Shown one piece after another: positions 21,075 through 28,577 of a DNA stretch of 35,709 nt. This DNA is from Ruminococcus sp. (GTDB taxonomy: Bacteria > Bacillota > Clostridia > Oscillospirales > Ruminococcaceae): positions 1 to 35,709 of the forward strand of contig SVNX01000022.1 in the NCBI GenBank assembly GCA_015066665.1, given 5' to 3'. The stretch's first letter is position 1. Every line of letters begins with the position of its first letter. A program made the translations under genes and the position numbers. The notes under the pieces are model-generated. The model was given only the letters and a program-made list of their open reading frames with translations. It did no database searches and was not told where the DNA came from.

Positions 21075-23735
21075 ATGAAAAAGACATTCAAGAGAACCGC
21101 TGCATTCCTTGCAGCACTGACCGTTGGATTTGCAGGCATGAGCATGCCGCAGATGCAGCAGAATGCACTGGCCGCACCGACACAGATGGTCGAGTACCTC
21201 GACCGCGGCATCACCGCAGTCAACACCGGCTCCGGCATGCTCGTCAGCTGGCGCTTCCTTGCAAGCGATGCGGACAACACCGAATTCAAGCTCTACCGTG
21301 ACGGCAATCTGATCTACACAAGCGGGGCGGGCAAGGCCACCTGCTACCTCGATAAGGGCGGCAGTGCAGCTTCCTCCTACCGTGTGGAAACCATCGTCGG
21401 CGGTGCAGTGAAATCCACCGATACCTGCGGCTTCGTGTCCAACACCAGCTACTTCACCATTCCCATGGATGTACCGAAGGGCGGCACCACACCGGATGGC
21501 GTTACCTATACCTATTCTCCGAATGACTGTTCCACCGGTGATGTGGATGGCGACGGCGTGTATGAGATCTTCGTGAAATGGGATCCGTCCAATTCCAAGG
21601 ACAACTCCCACAGCGGCTATTCGGGCAATGTATTCATCGACTGCTATCGTCTGAACGGTGAAAAGCTCTGGCGTGTGGATCTGGGTAAAAATATCCGTGC
21701 CGGCGCACATTATACGCAGTTCCTCGTTGCAGACTTTGACCTCGACGGCAGAGCCGAAATGACCTGCAAAACCGCAGACGGCACCGTGGACGGCAAGGGC
21801 AAGGTGATCGGCGATGCCTCCAAGGATTACCGCAACGGCGGCGGTTACATCCTCTCCGGTCCTGAGTATTACACACTCTTCGACGGTGCAACCGGCGCTG
21901 CACTGGATACTGTGAACTATGAATATCCCCGCGGCGAAGTCACAAAGCAGACTTGGGGCGATAATTATGGCAACCGCTGCGACCGTTATCTTGGTGCGGT
22001 GATGTATCTTGACGGCGAAAGACCGAGTGCGGTTTCCGTCAGAGGCTACTACACCAGAATGACCGCTGTTGCCTATGATGTTGTGGACAAGAAACTGGTA
22101 AAGCGTTGGGGTTATGATACAGGCTACAACAGATCCGCAGCCGGATACAGCAACGGCAACCATAATGCCATGCCTGCGGATGTTGATGGTGACGGCAGAC
22201 AGGAACTCGTTCTCGGTGCAACATGTATTGATGATAATGGTTCCGTACTTTGGTGCAACTGGATGGGCCATGGCGATGCAATGCATCTGAGCGACTTCCT
22301 CCCCGACAGACCCGGTCAGGAAGTATGGGTTTGCCACGAGCATGCTCCCTACGGCGTATCCCTCCTGGATGCGAAGGACGGCAGCAAGATCTTCCATTAC
22401 GATCATTCCAAGGATACAGGCCGCTGTGCAGCGGGCAATATCTATGCAGGCAATCCCGGTGCAGAATTCTGGGGTGCACAGTCCGGCAGTGTCTACGACA
22501 GCAAGGGTCAGTCCACGGGTATTGAGCGTCCGTCCATGAACTTCCTGATTTATTGGGACGGCGATCTGGAACGTGAGCTGATGAGCGGCAATGCCATCAG
22601 CAAGATCAATGCCAATAAGAAGATTGAGTATCTCCTGATGGCCGATGAATGCGGTTCCTGCAACAGCACAAAGGCCACACCCTGCCTGACCGCTGACCTC
22701 TTCGGTGACTGGCGTGAGGAGCTTGTGCTGCGAACTAATGACAACAAATATCTGCGTGTATACTGCACCCCCTATGCAACCGATGTCAGACTCACCACTC
22801 TGATGCATGATACCCAGTACCGTGCGCAGGTTTCTACCGAGCAGTCCGGCTATAACCAGCCTCCGCATCCGAGCTTCTACCTCGGTTCCGACAAGAATCT
22901 TCCCGCAAGACCCAATGTGGCAGTCAACGGCGGCTATGAGCCGGAGAGCGGCACACTGATTCAGGTGCTCGATGTACAGGACAGCGCAAACCGTCTGAAC
23001 TGGCATATCGGCAACAATGCACAGGTCGGCAGCGTCATCTACGGTGACAGAACCTTCACCTATACCACACTCCCCGAGGCACTCGTGGGTACAGAATATA
23101 TCCAGACTGCATGTGATTCCAAGTTCTCTACGGAGACACTGGCCGGCTTTACTGCTGGTGCAGACATGAGCGTCTATGTGGCTCTCGACAACCGTGTGGA
23201 AACTCTGCCCGCATGGCTGAACGGCTGGGAGAAGACTTCCATGACAGCGCAGAGCGACAATGATGTAACATTTGATATTTATACCAAGAATGTAAAAAAG
23301 GGCGAAGCTGTGGAACTCGGCACAAACGGCCAGTCCTCCTACTGCATGAACTACACCGTATTTGCTTCCACCGTGCCCTATGAGGAACCCACAACTGAGC
23401 CGACCACTGAACCCACTACAGTTCCTACTACTGCACCTACCACCGAACCCACTACGGCTCCCACAACCGCACCCACTACTGAACCGACAACAGAACCTAC
23501 AACCGCACCGACTGATGAAATCAAGCCCACACTGTACGGTGATGTCAATGTGGACGGCAGCGTATCGATCGTCGATGTCATCATGCTCAACCGCAATGTC
23601 ATGGGCTCCGATACCATTTCGCCCATCGGCACCCTCAATGCCGATGTGACCAAGGACGGCGTCGCTGATGCAAACGATTCACTGATGATTCTCAAGTCTC
23701 TCGTGGATCAGCTGACACTTCCCACGCTTTCTTGA
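21075..23735 (+). CDS. Rhamnogalacturonan lyase PL11 with dockerin
   Basis: An 886-residue secreted lyase that would cut the rhamnogalacturonan-I backbone of pectin by beta-elimination. Signal peptide at about 1-34 (ALAAPTQ). The PL11 region at about 36-620 opens MVEYLDRGITAVNTGSGMLV and continues with the Ca-binding, propeller-type signatures GDVDGDGVYEIFVKWDPSNS and ADVDGDGRQELVLG. Residues about 627-766 form a module also found in the GH98 enzyme at 5757. A Thr/Pro/Glu linker (770-815) leads to a C-terminal dockerin (821-883, DVNVDGSVSIVDVIMLNR and NADVTKDGVADANDSLMILK). Start at 21075 because AAGGGGG precedes it. The double CE12 esterase gene follows 84 bases later, a functional pair for acetylated pectin. 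Confidence 0.93.
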   Translation: MKKTFKRTAAFLAALTVGFAGMSMPQMQQNALAAPTQMVEYLDRGITAVNTGSGMLVSWRFLASDADNTEFKLYRDGNLIYTSGAGKATCYLDKGGSAASSYRVETIVGGAVKSTDTCGFVSNTSYFTIPMDVPKGGTTPDGVTYTYSPNDCSTGDVDGDGVYEIFVKWDPSNSKDNSHSGYSGNVFIDCYRLNGEKLWRVDLGKNIRAGAHYTQFLVADFDLDGRAEMTCKTADGTVDGKGKVIGDASKDYRNGGGYILSGPEYYTLFDGATGAALDTVNYEYPRGEVTKQTWGDNYGNRCDRYLGAVMYLDGERPSAVSVRGYYTRMTAVAYDVVDKKLVKRWGYDTGYNRSAAGYSNGNHNAMPADVDGDGRQELVLGATCIDDNGSVLWCNWMGHGDAMHLSDFLPDRPGQEVWVCHEHAPYGVSLLDAKDGSKIFHYDHSKDTGRCAAGNIYAGNPGAEFWGAQSGSVYDSKGQSTGIERPSMNFLIYWDGDLERELMSGNAISKINANKKIEYLLMADECGSCNSTKATPCLTADLFGDWREELVLRTNDNKYLRVYCTPYATDVRLTTLMHDTQYRAQVSTEQSGYNQPPHPSFYLGSDKNLPARPNVAVNGGYEPESGTLIQVLDVQDSANRLNWHIGNNAQVGSVIYGDRTFTYTTLPEALVGTEYIQTACDSKFSTETLAGFTAGADMSVYVALDNRVETLPAWLNGWEKTSMTAQSDNDVTFDIYTKNVKKGEAVELGTNGQSSYCMNYTVFASTVPYEEPTTEPTTEPTTVPTTAPTTEPTTAPTTAPTTEPTTEPTTAPTDEIKPTLYGDVNVDGSVSIVDVIMLNRNVMGSDTISPIGTLNADVTKDGVADANDSLMILKSLVDQLTLPTLS

Positions 23736-23760
23736 CATTTTCATACAATTCCACCCTATA

Positions 23761-23783
23761 GCCGCCGCCACTTGGGCGGCGGC
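23761..23783 (+). other. GC hairpin between PL11 and CE12 genes
   Basis: Stem GCCGCCGCC / GGCGGCGGC with loop ACTTG and no U-run. It is more likely a processing or stability element within a shared transcript than a terminator. A TTGACA over the PL11 stop has no matching -10. Confidence 0.6.
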
Positions 23784-23819
23784 GCACTTCTATCCGGTGG
23801 ATGATTGAGGAGGATAAAC

Positions 23820-26771
23820 ATGAAAAAAACACTTTTCAAACGGCTGGCCGGTCTGTTTCTTGCAGCGGCCATGGCTGTACCGGCAGGTCTTTCGGGCAGT
23901 TTCACCCCCGAAAAGACAGCTTCTGCGGCCGGTACGAATTATCGCTTTGACTTCGGCGGAAATGGCGCTGCTTCGGGCTATACCGCAGTGAGTGCCGCCG
24001 ATGGCTACAGTGCCTCCAGAGGCTATGGCTTTGCCAAGACCTCGGGTGTGAAGAATGTGGGTGCATCCGGTTCCGGTGCGCTCTCCGATGCGGTCCAGTT
24101 CACTGACACTGCATGGTCGAACACATTCAATGTCGATCTCCCGAACGGCCTGTACAGAATCAACATCACACTCGGCAATACCACCCGTACATCGGTCGTG
24201 GCTGAGAATGTGCTGCAGGTTATCAATATGACCGGCAACAATGCCACTGACTCTATCCTGATCCCGATCACGGACGGCCAGCTCAATATCATGGCTTGCC
24301 CCGGCAAAGCGGGCTATGCCTATACCATGAGCGCACTGGACATCGAGTGGGTGTCCGATTCCACACAGCTGCCGCCGACCGTCTGGTTCTGCGGTGATTC
24401 CACCGTCTGCAACTACTACCCCAAGGCCACAAGTACACAGGCCGGCTGGGGACAGGTCTTTGATCAGTTCGTAGGCGAGGGCTGGCAGGTGCGCAATATG
24501 GCTGCCAGCGGTCAGTATGCAGCCGGATTTGTGAATGCAGGTCAGTTCGACCCCATCCTCAAGTACGGCAAGGAGGGCGATGTTTACATCATCTCCATCG
24601 GCATCAACGATACAAATTATTCCAATAAGGACGAATATACCAAGGCCGTAACCGACATGGTGCAGAAGGCCAAGGCAAAGGGCATGCAGGTCATTCTCGT
24701 CAAGCAGCAGGGCAGAAAGGGCGACTATACAAAAAATCCCCTCCTGACCGGCAGATGGTTTGGCGGCCAGCTCGATGCCATCGGTGCTGCTGAAGGCGTG
24801 CAGGTACTCGACCTGTTTAACCTCTTTCAGGATTACTGCGTATCCGTCGGTGCTGCGAAAGCAGACACCTTCTTCGTGGACAATCTCCATCCCAACCGCA
24901 CCGGTGCGCTCATTCTCGCAGAACTTGCCGCTTCCCAGATCAAGCTCGGTGATGCACCGCCCGTGACCGGCGGCGAAACAGGGGACGAAGTCAATGAGGG
25001 CATGACCTTCATGCTGAAGAATGCCAACAGCGGTTTGTATCTTGCGCTGGAATCTGCGCCTGCGGACGGTGCAAATGTCGTACAGGCAGAAAATAAGGGC
25101 ATCGGTGAAGGCTACGCCGCATGGAAGGCCGTTGCCGCCGGCGATGGCTACTACAAGATCTACAGCTGTGCCGATGAGACAAAGCTCCTCGATCTGTACT
25201 ATGGTTCTGCGGAATCCGGCACGAACATTGGCATCTGGAGCGATACCGCAAGCGATGCGCAGCTGTTCAAGTTCATTGAACAGGACAACGGCAGCTACAT
25301 CATCACCACCAAGGCAAGCAATGATGCCAGTGCTGTGGAAGTCAATGCCGCATCCAAGGACAGCGGTGCCAATGTACAGCAGTGGGAGAGAAACGGCCTC
25401 GTGCATCAGACATGGTTCATGGAGAAGGTTGTGACACCCTCTGTGGATGTGACACCGGGCGATCTGAACGGCGACGGCGTGATCAATGGCTTTGACGAAG
25501 CAATTCTGAAGAAGATGCTCCGCGAGGAGAACGGCTCCCGCCGTCAGAAGCGCAGTGCTGATGTCAATGCCGATGCCGGCGTGAATGCGAATGACTGCAA
25601 GGCTCTCCATGATTATGTGATGAACCGCGGCAGTCTTGCCGAGGCAGCAGGCGGCACCAAGCTGTATTATGCTGTCGATCAGGCCTACAACAGCGGCATC
25701 GAGGAGAGCAGCAATGCGGGCTTTGCTTCCGATGCCTACCTGAATCTCGACAACAAGGCGGGAAGCTTTGCTGAGTGGCAGGTCAATGTCCCCACGGACG
25801 GCAATTACCTCTGCACCTTCCACATCGCCAACGGCAGTGCAAACGACCGCCAGATGAAGATCGAAGTCAATAATGCCAAGGATTACTGGGTACAGCCCTT
25901 CCTGACAACTTCCGCTTGGACAACATGGCAGGAGCGTGCCATTGTACTGCCCCTGGTCAAGGGTGCCAATCTCATCCGCATGACCTCGCTCACCGCTGAA
26001 GGCGGCCCGAACCTCGACTATCTGCGTCTGGAATGGACGGATGAGCCGATCGCCGAGGTCTATGCACCCGAGGAAAAGCCCCCTGTAACCGACAATGGCG
26101 GTGATGTGACCATCTACATTGCCGGCGATTCCACCGTGCAGAGCTACAAGGCCAGCTATGCACCGCAGCAGGGCTGGGGCTATTATCTTGGCAACTACTT
26201 CAGCAGCAATACAACCGTATCGAACCATGCCATTGCCGGCCGCAGCTCGAAGTCCTTCTATGACAACGGCCGACTCGATACCATCCTCGGCCAGATCAAG
26301 GCCGGCGATTATCTGCTGGTGCAGTTCGGCATCAATGACGGTGCTGCCAGCAAACCCGAGCGTTATGCGCCCACCTGCGGACAGGTGCCCGGTACGGACG
26401 GCAGCTATGAGTTCTACATGGCAAAGTACATTGAGGGCGCACTCGAAAAGGGTGCAACCCCGATCCTGATCTCCCCGACACTGAGTCTGAAGAACCGTTC
26501 CGGCAATACCTTTGTGGCAAGCTACACAAATTACACGGATTCCGTGAAGAAGCTTTCCGCTTACTATAAGGTTCCCTACATTGATCTCAATGGTCTGATG
26601 GTGGATCACTACAACCAGATCGGCTATGATAAGGCGTACACCTATCATATGTGCGTGACAGGTTCCACTGACATGACCCACTTCACCGAAACCGGTGCAA
26701 ATGCCGTTGCCGGCCTTGTGGCAGGTGCCATCAAGGAGCTTGGCGTGGACATCTCTGGTCGTGTGAAATAA
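23820..26771 (+). CDS. Double CE12 esterase with central dockerin
   Basis: A 983-residue secreted enzyme that would remove acetyl groups from rhamnogalacturonan. Order: signal peptide 1-37; beta-sandwich 40-177; first CE12 domain 186-375 with Ser194 (CGDST), Gly231, Asn263 (GIND), Asp354 and His357 (DNLH); ricin-type lectin CBM13 393-535. Next come a central dockerin 545-605 (GDLNGDGVINGFDEAILKKM and ADVNADAGVNANDCKALHDY), a CBM35-like module 612-742 and a second CE12 domain 762-975 with Ser771, Gly807, Asn839, Asp951 and His954. Both catalytic sets are complete. The dockerin sits mid-chain so both catalytic ends can reach outward. Start at 23820 follows GAGGAGG. It lies 84 bases after PL11, probably co-transcribed. 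Confidence 0.93.
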   Translation: MKKTLFKRLAGLFLAAAMAVPAGLSGSFTPEKTASAAGTNYRFDFGGNGAASGYTAVSAADGYSASRGYGFAKTSGVKNVGASGSGALSDAVQFTDTAWSNTFNVDLPNGLYRINITLGNTTRTSVVAENVLQVINMTGNNATDSILIPITDGQLNIMACPGKAGYAYTMSALDIEWVSDSTQLPPTVWFCGDSTVCNYYPKATSTQAGWGQVFDQFVGEGWQVRNMAASGQYAAGFVNAGQFDPILKYGKEGDVYIISIGINDTNYSNKDEYTKAVTDMVQKAKAKGMQVILVKQQGRKGDYTKNPLLTGRWFGGQLDAIGAAEGVQVLDLFNLFQDYCVSVGAAKADTFFVDNLHPNRTGALILAELAASQIKLGDAPPVTGGETGDEVNEGMTFMLKNANSGLYLALESAPADGANVVQAENKGIGEGYAAWKAVAAGDGYYKIYSCADETKLLDLYYGSAESGTNIGIWSDTASDAQLFKFIEQDNGSYIITTKASNDASAVEVNAASKDSGANVQQWERNGLVHQTWFMEKVVTPSVDVTPGDLNGDGVINGFDEAILKKMLREENGSRRQKRSADVNADAGVNANDCKALHDYVMNRGSLAEAAGGTKLYYAVDQAYNSGIEESSNAGFASDAYLNLDNKAGSFAEWQVNVPTDGNYLCTFHIANGSANDRQMKIEVNNAKDYWVQPFLTTSAWTTWQERAIVLPLVKGANLIRMTSLTAEGGPNLDYLRLEWTDEPIAEVYAPEEKPPVTDNGGDVTIYIAGDSTVQSYKASYAPQQGWGYYLGNYFSSNTTVSNHAIAGRSSKSFYDNGRLDTILGQIKAGDYLLVQFGINDGAASKPERYAPTCGQVPGTDGSYEFYMAKYIEGALEKGATPILISPTLSLKNRSGNTFVASYTNYTDSVKKLSAYYKVPYIDLNGLMVDHYNQIGYDKAYTYHMCVTGSTDMTHFTETGANAVAGLVAGAIKELGVDISGRVK

Positions 26772-26788
26772 TTCTTCCTTTCTGATGC

Positions 26789-26829
26789 AGGTGTCTCTCA
26801 GTTATGAGGGGCACCTTGCTGTTTGCATG
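26789..26829 (+). terminator. Terminator after the CE12 gene
   Basis: Eleven-pair stem AGGTGTCTCTC / GAGGGGCACCT (26789-26799 and 26806-26816) with two G-U pairs; the U-rich tail is weak. Confidence 0.6.
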
Positions 26830-26876
26830 CATCGCATACAAATCCCCCAATCGGGTCAGTTGTAAGCCGCTCTGCC

Positions 26877-26905
26877 TTGACAAAATCCCCCGAATGCTTT
26901 ACAAT
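26877..26905 (+). promoter_or_regulatory. Promoter of the WYL regulator gene
   Basis: TTGACA (26877-26882), 17-base spacer, TACAAT (26900-26905), then GGAGGAG eight bases before the ATG at 26955. Confidence 0.88.
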
Positions 26906-26954
26906 AAAAGTAACACACTCCGTATACAACGGAAAAGAAGGGAGGAGCTTTTGC

Positions 26955-27956
26955 ATGGAACATGAGCGCATTATCCTGATCTATGAATACCTCAGCCGCA
27001 ATACCGATGAGGAGCGGGATGTCTCCATCCGGGATATCCAGAATCATCTTGAGAGTACCACCAACCTCTCACGGGTATCCGTTCTGACGATCCGCCGTGA
27101 CCTTGAGCGGCTCATGACAATGGGCAATGACATCCGCACACGGCAGGGTGCCCACAATACGACCTATTACCGACTGGTCGGCAAGGGCTTTACATTCAAT
27201 GAAATCCGTTTTCTGGTCGATTCCATTTCGATCAACAAATTTCTCTCCGCCCGTCAGAAGCAGACCCTCATCAAAAAATTCGAGGGCATGTGCTCCGCTT
27301 CCGAGGTGCGACAGCTCATCAGCCGGATCTCCCTCAACGGCCGCGGTGCGCCCTCGCTCGATCTGCTCGAAAATCTTGAGAAGGTGCATGGGGTGATCTC
27401 GGAGTCAAGGAAGATCGACTTCGATTACGGCAAATTTGATGCTCAGCGGCGGATGAATTACTACAGCAAAAAACGCAGCATGATCCCCGCCAAGGTCATC
27501 TTCTTCAATGACCGCTTCTATCTCAAATGCCTCGATACCGAGACCGAACAGGTGCGTACTTACCGTATCGACCGTATGAAAAATATCCGCAGCGGGGAAA
27601 AAACCTCCCGTCGTCCGCAGCTTCCCAAATATGACGGCGTGGTGCTCGATATGTTTGAGCCGGAGAGCTTTGAGCTGGTGCGGCTGCGTGTCCGGCAGGT
27701 GCTGCTCAATGATATGCTCGAGCAGTTCGGGGAGTATGCTTCCGTGCGGAATGATACCGAGGATCCTGCCTATGTCATCGTAAGCGCACGCATCGGCATC
27801 AACGACAGCTTCTACCGTTGGGTGATGCGGTACGGCCGTGATATAGAGGTGCTTGCCCCCGAACGCATCCGCCGCACCCTTGCCGAGACCCTGCGTGATG
27901 TGCTCTCGCTCTATGGGGACACGGCGCCCGGAAAGGATGATGACCATGCTGATTGA
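26955..27956 (+). CDS. WYL-domain transcriptional regulator
   Basis: A 333-residue cytoplasmic regulator. Residues about 1-75 form a DeoR-like winged helix (MEHERIILIYEYLSRNTDEE, then VSVLTIRRDLERL). A linking helical region follows. A WYL ligand-binding domain lies at about 150-235, with IDFDYGKFDAQRRM, AKVIFFNDRFYLKCLD and RTYRIDRMKNI, followed by the usual C-terminal extension (about 245-320). WYL domains often bind nucleic acid or small ligands and act in stress, phage defence or metabolism. Start at 26955 is set by GGAGGAG; the earlier in-frame Met at 26823 would put the promoter inside the gene. The stop overlaps the start of the cyclase-family gene by 11 bases, so the two are probably co-translated. 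Confidence 0.92.
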   Translation: MEHERIILIYEYLSRNTDEERDVSIRDIQNHLESTTNLSRVSVLTIRRDLERLMTMGNDIRTRQGAHNTTYYRLVGKGFTFNEIRFLVDSISINKFLSARQKQTLIKKFEGMCSASEVRQLISRISLNGRGAPSLDLLENLEKVHGVISESRKIDFDYGKFDAQRRMNYYSKKRSMIPAKVIFFNDRFYLKCLDTETEQVRTYRIDRMKNIRSGEKTSRRPQLPKYDGVVLDMFEPESFELVRLRVRQVLLNDMLEQFGEYASVRNDTEDPAYVIVSARIGINDSFYRWVMRYGRDIEVLAPERIRRTLAETLRDVLSLYGDTAPGKDDDHAD

Positions 27957-28527
27957 TATTTCACAGGAGGTTTTCTCAAGTGCGGTTTATCCCGGTGATC
28001 CCGTACCGAACAGCCGCCGACTGAGCAGTATTGCAGATGGTGCACTGTACAATCTCACAGAAATGTCCATGTGCGTGCACAACGGGACGCATGTGGATGC
28101 ACCGTTCCATTTCATCGAATCGGGGAAAACTATCGGGGAGATGGGACTTGCGCCGTTCATCGGGAATTGCTATGTCGCACGGCACACGGGCGATGTGACT
28201 GCGGAGGATGCCGCAAGGATTCTGGCGGCAGCACGGGCAGCCGGTGCCGCTGAGCGGATTCTGCTGGCCGGAGCCCTGACGGTAACAGCTGCCGCTGCAC
28301 AGGTTTTTGCCGATGCCGGCATTCTGCTGCTTGGCAATGAGGGACAGACCGTCGGCCCTGCGGATGCCCCGATGGAGGTACACCTGATTCTGCTCGGGGC
28401 AGAGGTTGTGCTGCTTGAGGGTATTGTGCTGACCGATGTCACGGAGGGCACCTATATGCTGATGGCTGCACCGCTGCATCTTGCCGGATGTGACGGTGCT
28501 CCCTGTCGGGCAGTACTCATGAAATAA
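27946..28527 (+). CDS. Cyclase-family (kynurenine formamidase-like) hydrolase
   Basis: A 193-residue metal-dependent hydrolase. It opens MLIDISQEVFSSAVYPGDPV. It has the family metal-binding motif HNGTHVDAPFHF, a clean fit to HxGTHxDxPxHF, in which the His and Asp residues bind zinc or manganese. Length agrees with formamidase-type cyclases (about 200). Such enzymes open N-formyl or cyclic amide bonds; the true substrate here is unknown. The ATG at 27946 has AAAGG about nine bases upstream; ATGs at 27937 and 27940 are too close to that site. It overlaps the WYL regulator, which suggests the regulator controls it or senses its substrate or product. Confidence 0.85.
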   Translation: MLIDISQEVFSSAVYPGDPVPNSRRLSSIADGALYNLTEMSMCVHNGTHVDAPFHFIESGKTIGEMGLAPFIGNCYVARHTGDVTAEDAARILAAARAAGAAERILLAGALTVTAAAAQVFADAGILLLGNEGQTVGPADAPMEVHLILLGAEVVLLEGIVLTDVTEGTYMLMAAPLHLAGCDGAPCRAVLMK

Positions 28528-28532
28528 ACCGA

Positions 28533-28567
28533 AACGCCGGATGCAGATGCATCCGGCGTTTTATATT
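28533..28567. terminator. Bidirectional terminator between convergent genes
   Basis: Perfect 12-bp stem AACGCCGGATGC / GCATCCGGCGTT with loop AGAT, U-rich on the plus side. It lies between the plus-strand cyclase and the minus-strand GH9 gene. Confidence 0.85.
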
Positions 28568-28577
28568 TGATATAACA

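Noticed and set aside
23385-23515. Short tandem repeats that look array-like
   Set aside because: They encode the Thr/Pro/Glu linker of the PL11 enzyme; units are codon-scale without spacers, so this is not a CRISPR array. The repeats at 34410-34515 and 34730-34805 are linkers of the GH9-GH16 enzyme.
23732-23760. Promoter between the PL11 and CE12 genes
   Set aside because: TTGACA overlaps the PL11 stop but no -10 lies at 16-18 bases; the genes are more simply co-transcribed.
23790-26681. 963-codon open frame antisense to the double CE12 gene
   Set aside because: The plus-strand protein has signal peptide, complete catalytic motifs and a good RBS. The antisense frame has no recognisable domain and arises from G/C-ending codons.
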